Below, piece after piece: positions 10,885 through 22,363 of a stretch of DNA of 64,000 nucleotides. The position numbers were made by a program, and so were the translations under genes. Location: positions 12,213,262 to 12,277,261 of the forward strand of contig NC_056418.1 of NCBI RefSeq assembly GCF_905147365.1, given 5' to 3'. This DNA is from Aricia agestis. Taxonomy: Eukaryota; Arthropoda; Insecta; Lepidoptera; Lycaenidae. The notes beneath the pieces were generated by a model. That model was not told where the DNA came from. It saw nothing but the letters and a program-made list of their open reading frames with translations, and did no database searches. Each line of letters begins with the position of its first letter. The stretch's first letter is position 1.

Positions 10885-11700
10885 TTCTATATAAGTTAAC
10901 AATTTTAAACTATTATTATTACTACTACTATTATATGAGAATAGAAGCAATTTTTATATTATTTGCACAATAGACATAACTACCAGTAGTTCGACTGCAA
11001 AGAAACGGACAGGTTTCAATATCTGTCAAATTCGTCGGGTTTCACTAGGATTATGAATGGATTGTCCCTCGCGCTGGCTGATATAATTTATTTTTAAATA
11101 TTTCAAATAAATATTTCAAAATTGGATTCTGCTAATTTTAATCGCATGTGCCAAAACACAAACAACAATACGACCAAAGAGGAACACGTCCATCGAATAT
11201 GTCATATTTTTAAATTCGTAGGTGACAAGTTAACAACCCTAGCGACGATTTTCGTCATAATACGTCAAATTTAAAAAATTCAACATCAGTTCTACGTCGG
11301 CATATTCTATCATTCTGTCTACTCTGTTATTTGTCTGGCACAAAATTTAAAAGTCAAAACAATTTCACGCTTAAATGAAACAAATTACTTCTTTACCAAA
11401 AATATCCAAATACTGTAGGAAAATCTTAACACATTTTTATGAAAATGAGGTCGGTAATATCGTAACAATCTGTTCTATAAACTCTGATTAAAATTTAATC
11501 AAGCGTTACGCTGACTGTGCGTTTAGTTAACAAGTTCAGATCAGCCGACGGCCGACGCGGGCATTTTACAGCTAATTATATTGTAATAGTAGGTATATTT
11601 AATAAAGTACATTTTGATGAAACATTTGTTATTTAATATTATGAATGCGAACGTGTATTTTTTTTTAAATCTTCATATTTTATTTAGAGGTTTTTATACA
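10885..11700. other. No gene seen
   Basis: AT-rich with scattered short frames; no repeat family or RNA gene is recognised. Confidence 0.4.
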
Positions 11701-11759
11701 TAAGTATATGGCAACCCTATTTTATCTTTTACAATTGTAAATACATTTAACTTAAATAC

Positions 11760-12425
11760 TAAAAGTTCTCCTCCTTACTCTCCTCCTCACTCTCCTTCAT
11801 ACCTCCTCGACCGATTCAACTTCTCTCGATCTCCTGATCTCCCTTGTAGGTCAAATGTCCGGTCTGATCTTTCCCTCCCCTCCCGTAGTTCCAACTTCTA
11901 CTCCTACTCGTTCACTGTTCATGCTGTCTTGATGCTGTCAGATTGTGGAACTCGCACCCTCACACTATCCGTTACAGTCCTACCATTGCTGTTTTTAAAA
12001 GACGCTTGAAAGAGCACTACCTTGAATCTCCATCCGTTTAAATACCATTATTATATATACATATAGTATTTATTTCTTATAGTTATAATACTATTTATTA
12101 TATTTTATTGTATGTTGTAGCTATAGCTTTTGGTTTATCTATAATTTACTTATTTTGTCATTCATATAATATTATGTTATCTGTTCATTATTATTATTAT
12201 TACTATTATTTTATTAGTTTTATTGTAGAAGTACTTGTTTATATTATAATATTACATTCATGATTGTGCACGTCCTATCTGCTATCCTTATCCAATCTCT
12301 CTCCGTAGGGCTGCTGGAAGAGATTTCTATTAGAAATAAGCAGATCCTTTGTGTCGTATTACTGTGTGAATTGTTGTTTTGTAAATATTACTTGTGCACA
12401 ATAAATAATTAAATAAAAATAAATA
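11760..12425 (+). mobile_element. LINE 3' end relic (CR1/Jockey-like)
   Basis: The C-terminal peptide RSSNFYSYSFTVHAV, then RLWNS...AVFKRRLKEHYLESPSV and a stop, parallels the end of the LINE at 16520-16825 (SYSVQSVLLWNFLPAKI... LKEYYLDK). A short duplication of ATGCTGTC breaks the frame. The 3' UTR shares GGAAGARATTTCTATTAGRAATAAG and GTGCACAATAAA with the 17-kb element and ends in an (AAAT)n run. Confidence 0.75.
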
Positions 12426-12711
12426 AATAAAAGTGTATTTATCTAAAATCTCTTTATGCTTATCTCTTTATGCTTACTGCTAAAGCATCTTCAATGTTTA
12501 TCACAGAAATACTTTGAGTCATGAGAAAAAAAATATTAGGATAGTCTTAATCGCATCAAATATGCGTTTCTTGGGTGGAAAGTATGTTTTTATTACCAAA
12601 CAGTAATAAAAAGCAATTGTTGAGATACAATAAGGAACGTAGAAAGCCGAACTACAAAATAAACGTATGAGAACTTAACAACATATTTTCACTTCCGGGA
12701 ACATTTTAATA

Positions 12712-12827
12712 TAGGCCGGCAACGCACCTGCAGCTCTTCTCGTGTTGCGAGTGTCCATGGGCGACAGTAGTTGGTTTCCATCAGGTGAACCATTTTCTTG
12801 TTTACCCCCTTCTTTTATAAAAAAATC
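12712..12827 (+). mobile_element. Jockey-like LINE/retroelement 3' tail
   Basis: GGCCGGCAACGCACCTGCAG, then TGTCCATGGGCGACAG and a short A-run after TTTTAT mark the shared 3' end of the LINE and family-2 retroelements. Only the tail is present; an H1 Helitron follows at once. Confidence 0.75.
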
Positions 12828-12833
12828 TTCAAA

Positions 12834-13030
12834 TAATACTAATATTATAAATGCGAATGTGTGTCAGTCTGTTTATCTGTTACCTGTTCGCGCCCAAACC
12901 ATTGTAGGGATTTTGCTGAAATTAGATATAAAGATACTTTGAGTCCCAGAAAACGACAAAGAATATTTTTCATTTCTAGAAATAGATAAATGAATTGCCG
13001 CAACGACATTGCCAGCGTCTTCTACTTTTA
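12834..13030 (+). mobile_element. Short Helitron, family H1, decayed
   Basis: It starts TACTAATATTATAAATGCG and carries the GTTACCTGTTCGCGCCCAAA and TTTTGCTGAAATT blocks. The 3' hairpin and CTAG are degraded (GCCGCAACGACATTGCCAGC). Confidence 0.7.
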
Positions 13031-13370
13031 ATATTATCTTCAAAATATACACAACATACGAAATAATCTAATATAATCATCAAAATATACGAAACATACA
13101 AAATATCCTAAAGAATAAACGAAATAAAAGATGGCGTCTTGTACCCTCCATCCGATTAGTCGAGGGCCGATTCGCCTCATTACCTACGGGACCCTCACGA
13201 TACGAGTACGGAACCAACCGAGCAGAAACGTGAACTGACCTGAGACCAATAATATCGAAACTAAAACTATCTGATGCCGGGTAGAGCCTGAATATTGAAA
13301 CCACAGTTATTATTAATACATAACCAGAAAAAATCTACTGAGAAAATCCAAACTTGCGTTAAGGCGACCC

Positions 13371-13774
13371 TTGATAATTTGGCTGTAGCGATATCGATTT
13401 TTCTCAGCAATGACTAAAGCTAAGAAATTAAAGTTCATTGTCAGTATTCATCATGTCTTTGTCTTTGAATTACCCATAGCATAACACGATTGGTCAACTT
13501 TTATAACACAGAATAATCAATCAAAAAGACCTCTGTAAAAAAAGGGATTCTAATTTTGCCAACAGAGGAGAGTGATTTTAAATTCCTCTGTACATGGATT
13601 TGCGTTCAGGCATACACTTTAATTTGCCCATAGCTTGTATGAAATATATTTATGCTCTCTTGTCGCTTACGCCCTTTCCATTTCTTGCTGTCCCATTTCT
13701 TGTTTTCTATGAGAGGCCGGCCCGGCCTCTCATAGAAAACAAGCAATCTTAAACATATCCAACACGGTTTTTTA
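13371..13774. repeat. 410-bp repeat with central palindrome (copy 1)
   Basis: It matches 36753-37170 over its whole length, starting AATTTGGCTGTAGCGATATC and ending ATATCCAACACGGTTTTT. Near the right end CTTGTTTTCTATGAGAGGCC and its complement form a perfect stem of about 22 bp. The class is unknown. Confidence 0.8.
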
Positions 13775-14305
13775 CTTTAACGTGGCGTCACCTTATAGTT
13801 TGTACTGAACAAATGCTGGCAAGCATTTGTTCACTTATACTTACTTATACAGACTTATAGCTACGTAATGCGTCGTCCTTGTCTGGCACTAAACAAAAGT
13901 GATTTTTCAAGTGAAAATAATAATATTGCCAATAAAAACTATCTTTGACCCATGTAGGACTCTCAATTTTCATATAATCAAAAACATTAGGGTGTAGCAA
14001 ATAAATCTACAGTCAGAAATACTTTCGCATATAATAAGTATTACTATTAATATCACAATATGCAACTTCACACAGTTACGTAAAACTAATAGGGAACAGA
14101 TAACACTTTCCGTGGAAACCATTGTGCAACTGGTACGTGCAACTTTGTATCGCGGCAAAGTTGAGCTATTGCCGTGTGCATATCTCCGTGTTGTGAGGTA
14201 AATATAAAATGAAGGCGAGTGGATGGTAACTAACAATTTGAAAACTGTATTTTTTGCATAAATGGAGGCTTTATGGGACCGGGAAAATGATTTGAAATAA
14301 AATGA

Positions 14306-14460
14306 AACCGGCCAAGTGTGAGTCGGACTCGCGCACGAATGATTCCGTACCAATACAAAGCAAAAATAGGCTATAAATTGTGTTTTTTGTATAGGAGCAA
14401 CCCTTAAATTTTTATTTTATTTAAATATTATTATTAAACATTAAAAAAAACATAACTACA
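14306..14460. repeat. GGCCAAGTG...TCCGTACC repeat, left part
   Basis: ACCGGCCAAGTGTGAGTCGG and CGCGCACGAATGATTCCGTA begin a widespread repeat that also appears at 18960, 34919, 42581 and 58375. The two LINE fragments that follow lie within it; matching sequence (TTGTATGGGGGCTCCC) resumes near 17370. Confidence 0.55.
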
Positions 14461-14474
14461 GAATGTGTGAATTG

Positions 14475-14850
14475 TTGACTGCCATAGTGTTTCAAACAGC
14501 TTAGACCCCCTGGAATTACGCCGAGATGTAGCTTCACTCTGCATCCTCTATCGGTTGTATCACGGGGAGTGTTTTGAGGAATTGTTCGGAATCATACCAC
14601 CTGCAACTTTACGCTATCGTCCCACGCAAAAAACATACCATCCTCATCACCTTGATGAGTGGCAGTTTTCCACAGTGCGTTTTTCGCGTAACTTTCTGCC
14701 GCGCACTGTAAAACTCTGGAATGAACTGTCACCAGCAGTATTTCCGGACCGATACGACCTGCAAACCTTCAAGAAAAGAGCGTATTCCCTCTTAAAAGGC
14801 CGGCAACGCACCTGCAGCTCTTCTGATGTTGCGAGTGTCCATGGGCGACA
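14475..14850 (+). mobile_element. Jockey-like LINE fragment A, ORF2 C-terminus
   Basis: The frame encodes DPLELRRDVASLCILYRLYH, then NFLPRTVKLWNELSPAVF and KKRAYSLLKGRQRTCSSS. I know this pattern as the tail of a Jockey-group non-LTR retrotransposon ORF2. It is 5'-truncated and cut at GTCCATGGGCGAC by the next LINE. Its last 65 bases are the sequence shared with the family-2 retroelements. Confidence 0.8.
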
Positions 14851-17340
14851 CCACGATTTTATTTTATTTAATGCACGATTCGATGCACCATAACTACTTT
14901 TCATCATTTGACAACATCCTTGAGTTACACAAACCTGACTACATTAATTCAATCATAATGGGTGACTTTAACACTTGTATGATTAAAAATGATAGTAGAA
15001 CAAAAGCCCTTCAGTCAATTTTGGACTCCTACAACCTAATTTTATTGCCATTCAATCCAACACACTGTTGTCCTGGTTGCAGTCCCTCCTTGCTAGATCT
15101 TATCATCGTATCATCGCCAAATTCTGTAACCCTACATGGCCAGAGTTCAGCTGAAATGTTTTCGTACCATCATCTAATCTATGTTGTATATAATATTCGC
15201 GTGCCTAAACCTAAACGTAAAATGCTTTTCCAACGTAATTTCTCCTCCATGGATCTGGTCAGCTTGAAGGAAGACACACACAATATAGATTGGTCAGCAC
15301 TGTACGCATCGGAATCAGCTGATACTAAGGTTGAGATGTTTAATAGCCTACTTAAATCCCTATATGACAAACATGCTCCTGTAAAACCAGTTGGAATTAA
15401 ACATCTTCCTGCTCCATGGCTGACAGATAGTATTAAGTCCCTTATTAGTGCCAAACATGCAGCTAAAGCCAAATACAAGAAAACTAATTCGATTGAGCAT
15501 CGCGATAGGTATATAAAATTACGAAATCGGTGTAACACTATGTGTCGCGATGCTCAACGCCGTCATATACATTCATCGATCGAGAATGGTGACCCCACAA
15601 AAACCTGGAAGTTTCTTAAGTCACTTGGCATCGGAAAGAATCAACGCGACTCTGATAACTCTTGCGATATTGATATCAACATAATTAATAAACATTTTAC
15701 TAGCTCTCCTAACTTAGATCCGGATGTTAAGCTGCGTACTTTAAATAAAATTTCCCTTATACCGATTTGCAACTCCGAGCAGTTCTGTTTTGCCCCGTTT
15801 ACCGAGAGCGAGGTTAAAAAACACGTCATGACGATAGCTTCTAATTCCGTTGGTGATGATGGCATCAGTCGCAGAATGATTATCCCGATCCTGGACATAA
15901 TTTCACCAGTCCTTTTACACATTTTCAATTATTGCATATTAACTTGCTCCTTTCCTGATACTTGGAAATCCGTCCACATAATCCCATTACCTAAATCCTC
16001 CCGTCCTAAAAATGTTTCCGATTTCCGTCCAATATCAATTCTCCCTTTCCTATCCAAAGTCCTAGAGCGACTCATACATCACCAACTCACAAACTATGTC
16101 ACTGACAATAAACTACTTAGCGCTTACCAGTCTGGCTTTCGTACAGGCCATAGTACCACTTTACCATCGGTGTCTATTGACGATGTTATAATACCGTACA
16201 GTAGGGTTGTGAAGAATCTTGGCGTGTACTTTGATGAGCATCTGTCTTGGTCCCAGCAACTGAAAGAGATTAGCAGGAAAATATATTCAACGTGGCAGCG
16301 TCCCTGAAGCGTCTTCGGTATGTACTGCCGGTTCCTACCAAAGTAGCTTTAGCCGAATCGTTGTTCCTTTCTGTTCTCGACTACGCGGATGCTTGCTTCA
16401 CTAACTTGACCGAAGATCAACTCAACAAACTTGAGCGCGTTCAGAATCTGGCAATCAGGTTCATCTTTGGCTTGCGCAAGTTTGACCGCGTATCTGAGTT
16501 CCGCAATTAGCTCAAATAGTTGCCCATTCGCTTTCGACGCAATGCCCGCGCACTTTCCTTCCTTTATACCATCCTATTTGATCCCAACAGTCCTAAATAT
16601 CTAAAAGAGATCTTTAACTTCCGTTATCCCGATAGACATGAGCTGCGTTCCTCTAAAAATCTCCTCCTTGATATCCCCATTCACCACACCAAGTACTTCC
16701 ACTACTCCTATTCCGTACAATCCGTTTTACTTTGGAACTTCCTCCCTGCCAAAATAAGACTCTCAAAAACTTTAGAAACATTCAAGTCCTCCCTTAAAGA
16801 ATATTACCTCGATAAGTGTTCGTGATATCATGTCATAACATTAATTTATTTGGAAATGTTTATCATAATTTCATGTGTCTGTAATATATTACGTAAATTA
16901 TTATATTTTATGTTATTTAATTATTTATTTTATTTTATTATTATTATTAGTATTTTATTTTTATTTTTTCTAATATTTATAATATTAGTATTATAATTGA
17001 TAAAATATTTATTTTATTAAATTTGTATATAGTATTGTACTTATATGTATTATATATATTGTATTTATTATTTTATATATAGCATAGTAAGTATTTATAG
17101 GTAATTGTTAATGTTAAGTTTTTTATGTTTAATTTTTTATTATAGTTATTCTTTAAGCACAACACCCTTTCTCCAGCAATTTGTTCCTTTCTTTCAAAGG
17201 TTGTCTGGAAGAAATTGCTATTTAGTAATAAGGCCGCCTTTGTGTACTCTCGTCATTTTATGTGTTTGTATTTTATGTGTGTGGTATTGTAAAATATGTG
17301 ATTGTGCACAATAAAGTATATTTTCATTTCATTTCATTTT
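14851..17340 (+). mobile_element. Jockey/CR1-like LINE fragment B, internally deleted
   Basis: It is 5'-truncated inside the endonuclease domain. The endonuclease motif IIMGDFN is present, but the expected SDHH reads SYHH. RT block 1 (DFRPISILPFLSKVLERLIH) and block 2 (YQSGFRTGHSTT) follow. The palm blocks with YADD are missing, and the sequence resumes at VVKNLGVYFDEHLSW. A 3' UTR of about 500 bases ends in GTGCACAATAAA and (CATTT)n, a non-poly-A end as in CR1-type elements. Confidence 0.85.
14856..16825 (+). pseudogene. Broken ORF2 of LINE fragment B
   Basis: One open frame to 16307 is continued, after a one-base frame change near 16295, by a second frame (SLKRLRYVLPVPTKVALAES) that hits TAG at 16508 and again at 16517. 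The last 100 codons read through to TGA at 16823. With the changed endonuclease Asp, the deleted RT palm, the frameshift and two stops it cannot encode a working enzyme. The ATG at 14826 belongs to fragment A, so the start of the long frame is an accident of fusion. Confidence 0.88.
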
Positions 17341-17354
17341 CATAGAGCGAAAAA

Positions 17355-17420
17355 GGACGAAAAATACACGTTTGTTGTATGGGGGCTCCCGTATTATAAC
17401 AAACGTGTATTTTTTTTCCT
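17355..17420. repeat. Right part of the interrupted repeat, with hairpin
   Basis: ATACACGTTTGTT and AACAAACGTGTAT pair around TGTATGGGGGCTCCCG. The same TATGGGRGCTCCC block is in other copies of the TCCGTACC repeat. It lies just past the LINE insertion. Confidence 0.5.
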
Positions 17421-18165
17421 TCACCCCTTCACTACAATCTGTAAAAATGTGGTTTAGTATAGCTAGATATAGTGGATGAAGTAAGTAAGTTACAAGGTTT
17501 GTTCCAATTATAAGGGAAAAAAATAGTAATTGCTCTTATGTTGTAAAATATAATATTAGTTATCAACTTCATCCTCTCATGTCTTCATATTATAATGCCT
17601 TGTACCGTTGTTCGTGAAATTGTGAATGCCGTTAGATTGTTATTTTATAACTAGCGGGATTATATAACATGAAGAATGAAGTATTTGATTAAAATATAAT
17701 TAAAAATGATTTTTAAATGTTAAATTAAAGATTAAAAGAAACGCGTTGTCAGTGGTCGGTATTTTGAGAATTGCATAATTGTATAACAGCTATTATAGTA
17801 AAAATACTTTACTTACACAAAATAAATAAAATAAAATTAAATATTAGTTCTTCTAATTAATTGTAAGTTTGTTTACTATATTAATTATTACATAAAATAT
17901 TATAGTAAGTTAAGCATTTCTTATGACACACTTCTAGAAACTTATTTTTAATGAAAGGAGCAAATACCTCTAAAACAGTTGCATACGCCTGTAATTAGCT
18001 ATTGTGTTAGTTTAAAACAAAAATGTATTAGTTTTTAAGTTATTAATGTTGTCACAATATGTTGTTGGTGTATCTTTAAATAAATAAATAGAAGGCTATT
18101 AATCTATAAAAGAAAAATATTATTTAGAAATCTTACAATTTCCTTAACGCGTTTAGTCATTACTA
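17421..18165. other. No gene seen
   Basis: Very AT-rich, with no structure recognised. Confidence 0.45.
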
Positions 18166-18169
18166 ATAA

Positions 18170-18338
18170 GGGTCAATTCAGACCGCAACGCGGCGAGGCG
18201 AGGCGAGACGAGGCGCGGCGCGGCATAAATTTGTATGGATTTGACAGATTTCAATTGCGTGAGACGTCTTGCGAATCTGTCAAATCCATACTCGTATAAA
18301 TTTAGAAATGCATCTACGCGTGCGTTGCGGTCTGAATA
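18170..18338. repeat. MITE with GGTCAATTCAGACCGCAACG ends
   Basis: The left end GGTCAATTCAGACCGCAACG and right end GCGTTGCGGTCTGAAT are inverted. A GC-rich GGCGAGGCGAGG run and the internal pair TGGATTTGACAGATT/AATCTGTCAAATCCA follow. Relatives are at 20953, 48432 and 55306. Confidence 0.8.
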
Positions 18339-18959
18339 AACACTTTAATTTAGATATATTTGTACCATCGCACTCTGCTTCCCAATATTCATGCAACAAA
18401 TTATTGAAGCATACCTATACATAGAGTAATACTCGAACGTTCCAGGGCTTTCCATTAGCACCTACGAGTTATCGATACATCGCGTCTCTGTGATGTATTA
18501 CTCTGCAACGAGCTCATACAATTTTGCTGTATATCACTCCCATATTTTACCAGAAGTGCTAAGCTTTAGAGTTATTTACTGTCAATGAAAATTGAATCAG
18601 TTATATTTATATTTAGATATGAGATACTTGTTATAAAAACAATGTTTTCACTTCGGAACTGCTGGCAACTAAAACATAACCCTTTTGAATGTTATAGATA
18701 CTTATCGTGAAAAATAAGGGTTGCACTCCGGCACTGCCGGCATAAAAGAAGACGAAAAAGCAATCATAGGTATCTATAAGTTTTCATGGCGCAGCAGAAA
18801 TATAGTGGCATGTTTGCTCTCTCACTGTTTTAATAATGTTCGATGATATTACGTGTCCTGATCTGCGGGGCTAAAATGGTAGCCGTAGAGAATCATATTA
18901 TGAATCATAATATGATTCATTTTTTTAGGTTTGCGTACTCAAATGCTGTATCCACACAT

Positions 18960-19145
18960 GCACAGGTAGGGACTTGAAATTTTCACAAAATCCTAAATTG
19001 TATTTGTACTTTAATAATTAATAATAAAAATAAAATAAATATTTAAGGGGGGCTCCCATACAAAAAAAGTAAAAACACATTTTTTCCCTACTTTCGCCCT
19101 ATTATGGTACGACGACTCGACCTTGGCCGATTTTATTTTTAAAAC
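18960..19145. repeat. TCCGTACC-type repeat fragment
   Basis: GACTTGAAATTTTCACAAAA, TATTTAAGGGGGGCTCCCAT and ATTATGGTACG match the right half of the element at 58375-58795. The left half is absent. Confidence 0.6.
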
Positions 19146-19599
19146 GCAAAATGGTCACTCTGCTTGCAATTCATGTCTAGTAATTCCGAATACTAATTTG
19201 ATATTTGTCAGTTTGACAGTTTAGACAATTCATTTGCTGAATTGATTGAGAGGAATTGATAAATGTGACCATTTTAGTTCCGCTGAATGCCAAAAAACCA
19301 CAAAGCCTCTAAAGAAGATTAGGGATTATACAGATATATACACATAATACTTTTGTATGTATGTTAGTCTATAAGGTATCTTTAATATGGGCCAAGATAA
19401 ATAAATAAAAATGAAGTTTAACTACATTACATGTACATTTCATCTTATTTTGTTCAATTGACAACATATCAAACTTTTTAAGCCTTAAAATAAAAAATAC
19501 CGTTTCTTTAGTTTCTTCTCCTGATATCAACAAAAATATTCAAAAAATGTTTATATTGCTTATTTACTGAGAAAATAAAGAAAAACTTAAAAATACGCT

Positions 19600-19893
19600 G
19601 TGACGTCATACTTACGGCATAATATCATACAGTTTGTTTGCCTGGTGTAAAATAGTTTTAAAAAGACAACATGAAGCATAAAAACAAAAACGTCACTTTC
19701 AGCCACCTGTCAACAATGACATTTCTAAAAAATAACATTACCTCATTGGTTACCTACCTATCCTCCAGGTTGACGATGACATTGAAGGACGCCATAAATC
19801 ATAATAAACGTAACAAACTTACATTGACAGATTTTTTCTTTTGTTAAAGTGTAATGGAATTAACCGTTCAGACGTAAGTAAGTATGACGTCAC
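19600..19893. repeat. Element bounded by 16-bp inverted repeats containing TGACGTCA
   Basis: GTGACGTCATACTTAC at 19600-19615 is exactly complemented at 19878-19893. Each arm holds the palindrome TGACGTCA. The interior is AT-rich with no ORF. It could be a MITE or a chance pair, though 16 of 16 makes chance unlikely. Confidence 0.65.
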
Positions 19894-20540
19894 TTGGCGC
19901 TTACGTCTCTTTAGAATACGAAGGATTAAAATCTATTTTTAGGTATCATAAAAACATAATTTTGAAAAAGCAAGAAACACGTGTCGCCTTATTTTAAGTC
20001 TACTTTCATATAAAATAATAAAAAAGCCATGTTAAAATTTTGAAATTGACAACTGCTGTTTAATCATAAGGCAATGACATAATAGACGAAGCATAATTTT
20101 ATAGTATTAGTATAGTTTCATAATAGCTCCTATATTACTTACAGGTACTACTCGTTTTACCTGTTACAAAATTAGACGACAAATTTAGGTATTTGCGTAA
20201 TATTATCCCCATATTTCGGAATATCCCTGGCCAATATTTGCAATTTGAGAAGACAAATATTCGCAGCGTTCACGGTCCAGAGCTGCCCCAATTTGTGTAA
20301 CTGAATCACCGAATTGCTGACACTTCTGGGGAATTACACTTGCTGACGTACGCCTCACTTGTTGGCGTGAATCTTTTGACGTTTACAAACTAAAATTCCT
20401 GTTAATAGCAGCACATAGAGACTTCAAAAATCTTGCTGATAAATTCATTTGCCTGCCTAAATGCGGCTAAGCAAAAAACATCCCAAGCGCTGCATTTGAC
20501 AAGGAAAAAACTGACAAGGAACTTGCTATATTTTTTTGTT
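19894..20540. other. No gene seen
   Basis: Only short frames are present and no repeat family is recognised. Confidence 0.4.
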
Positions 20541-20842
20541 TTTTTATGAAAAAAGGGGGCAAACGCGCAAACGGGTCACCTGATGGAAAGCAACTTTCGT
20601 TGCCCATGGACACTCGCAGCATCAGAAGAGCTGCAAGTGCGTTGCCGGCCTTTTAAGAGGTAATAGGGTAATAGGGGTGGGTAGGGAAGGAAAGGGAATA
20701 GGGGAGGGGATTGGGCCTCCGGTAAACTCACTCACTCGGCGAAACACAGCGCAAGCGCTGTTTGACGCCGGTTTTCTGTGAGAACGTGGTATTTCTCCAG
20801 TCGAGCCGGCCCATTCATGGCGAAGCATGGCTCTCCCACGTA
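20541..20842 (-). mobile_element. Family-2 non-autonomous retroelement (SINE-like)
   Basis: Read on the minus strand it starts ACGTGGGAGAGCCATGC and passes through the TTGCGCTGTGTTTCGCC region. A polypyrimidine CCCTATTCCC/TTCCCTACCC tract and the tail CAACGCACTTGCAGCTCTTC follow, ending in CAT plus an A-run. Copies are at 21234, 30190, 47963, 49369, 50150, 60236 and 62921. It has no clear polymerase III boxes. Confidence 0.85.
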
Positions 20843-21233
20843 GTTCGCTACTTTGCAATACATACTATATGTAGACCACATCTACTCGATACTTTTTATT
20901 AAGATTTTTTCGAAGATCGCTTTGCGCTACGTAACGTAGAAGACGTCTGTGTGTCAATTTAGACCGCAACGCGACGAGGCGAGGCGCGACGCGACGTGTT
21001 AGATCGCGTCGCGTCGCGCCTCGCCTCGTCGCGTTGCGGTCTGAATTGACCTTAAGTGCTACGTGCAAAGTAGACCCCGTTTACACGCCACGCGCTACGC
21101 AGATTTCTCTATGCGCTACGTGCTACGTCGATTGTCTCTACGCGCTACGTGGTACGTGGATCACATCTCTGCACTACGCGCTACATACATCTACACAGAT
21201 CGCAAATCGCACGTAGCGCAAAGATTGCGCTTT
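20843..21233. repeat. Degenerate ~36-bp tandem array, left block
   Basis: Units of the kind GCTACGTGCTACGTAGATCG recur about every 36 bases, giving the 12-residue peptide periodicity LRATCYVDxIxx in one frame. The block includes the hairpin MITE at 20953-21050 and continues at 21588 beyond the inserted retroelement. Confidence 0.75.
20953..21050. repeat. Near-perfect hairpin MITE, 98 bp
   Basis: GTCAATTTAGACCGCAACGC and its complement bound GACGAGGCGAGGCGCGACGC arms that pair almost to the centre (GTGTTAGATC). It is the most symmetric member of the 18170 MITE family. Confidence 0.85.
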
Positions 21234-21587
21234 TACGGGGTAGAGCAATGCTTCGGCACGAATGGGCCGGCTGGACCGGAGAAATACCACGTTCTCACAG
21301 AAAACCGGCGTAAAACAGCGCTTGCGCTGTGTTTCGCCGAGTGAGTGAGTTTACCGGAGGCCCAACCCCCTACCCTATTCCCTTCCCTACCCTCCCCTAT
21401 TTCCTTCCCTTCCCTACCCTCCCCTATTCCCTTCCCTTCCTTACCCTCCCGTATTACCCATTTCCTCTTAAAAGGCCGGCAACGCACCTGCAGCTCTTCT
21501 GATGCTGCGAGTGTCCATGGGCGACGGAAGTTGCTTTCTATCAGGTGACCCGTTTGCTCGTTTACCCCCTTATTTCATAAAAAAAAT
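21234..21587 (+). mobile_element. Family-2 retroelement inserted in the tandem array
   Basis: A full-length copy: ATGCTTCGGCACGAATGGGC head, TTGCGCTGTGTTTCGCCGAG, a long pyrimidine tract, the shared tail with GTCCATGGGCGACGG, and CATAAAAAAA. The tandem array resumes right after it. Confidence 0.85.
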
Positions 21588-21890
21588 TTCGCTACGTGCT
21601 ACGAAGATTACATCTATGCATAACGGCCTACATAGTACATACATTACATCTTCGTGCAACGTGCTACGTAGATCGTATTTTCATGCTACGTGCTACGCAT
21701 ATCGCATCTACGCGCTACGAGATACGCAGATCGCATCCTCATACAACGTGCTACGCAGATATTAACGCTACGTGCTATATGACCACGTCTACGCGCTATG
21801 TGCTACGCAGACTACATGTACACGCTACTTAGAACACATTTACGAGCTACGTAGACTGCATCTACGCGCTACATTCTACAAATCTACATT
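21588..21890. repeat. Degenerate ~36-bp tandem array, right block
   Basis: CGTGCTACGTAGATCG-like units run to about 21890. ORFs of 78 and 87 codons here are products of the repeat, with RRLHVHAT and RATCYVDR peptides echoing each other. Confidence 0.75.
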
Positions 21891-22193
21891 ATACTTACAC
21901 GACATTTTGTCTAACACCGCCATAAAGTGTTAAAGCAATAAAAAGCAATAAAAGTCCGAACTGTAGCAAAAGATAGGATAAATTCGTAGATAATTGTCGG
22001 AGAGCGTGGGGGAGTGTTTGATCGGGTGTTAGTGTTACAGCCGATTGATTTTTGATTACACGTCTTTTGTGGGTTCCCATTAGTTCGAACGTTATTAGGA
22101 TGCGACCTCGCTTTATACAGTTTGCTTGAGCTTGATATAGCTTTTCTTAAATTAGTTTTGTTTATAGTTTTTGAGAGACTTTATACATTTTTT

Positions 22194-22363
22194 GCCCGGG
22201 CGCGCCGCGGCTTGGTCCCTAGCGGCCAAGCCGCGGCGGCCATCGAGATAGATACCTTCGTATGAAACCGCCATAGACCACGCGCACCTGGCCGCACGGC
22301 GACCTGCGGCCACACCATACTTTCGATGGCCGCCGCGGCCTGGCCGCTAGTGCGCGCCCGGGC
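22194..22363. repeat. GC-rich palindromic MITE, 170 bp
   Basis: GCCCGGGCGCGC at the left and GCGCGCCCGGGC at the right are exact inverted repeats. Inside, CCGCGGCGGCCATCGA is mirrored by TCGATGGCCGCCGCGG. It stands out as GC-rich in AT-rich surroundings. Confidence 0.8.

Noticed and set aside
13970..14353. 127-codon minus-strand ORF
   Set aside because: No recognisable protein features, and it runs into a known repeat end at 14306.
14826..16307. 493-codon ORF as an intact retrotransposon gene
   Set aside because: The start codon belongs to another LINE, the RT palm is deleted, and downstream frames are broken.
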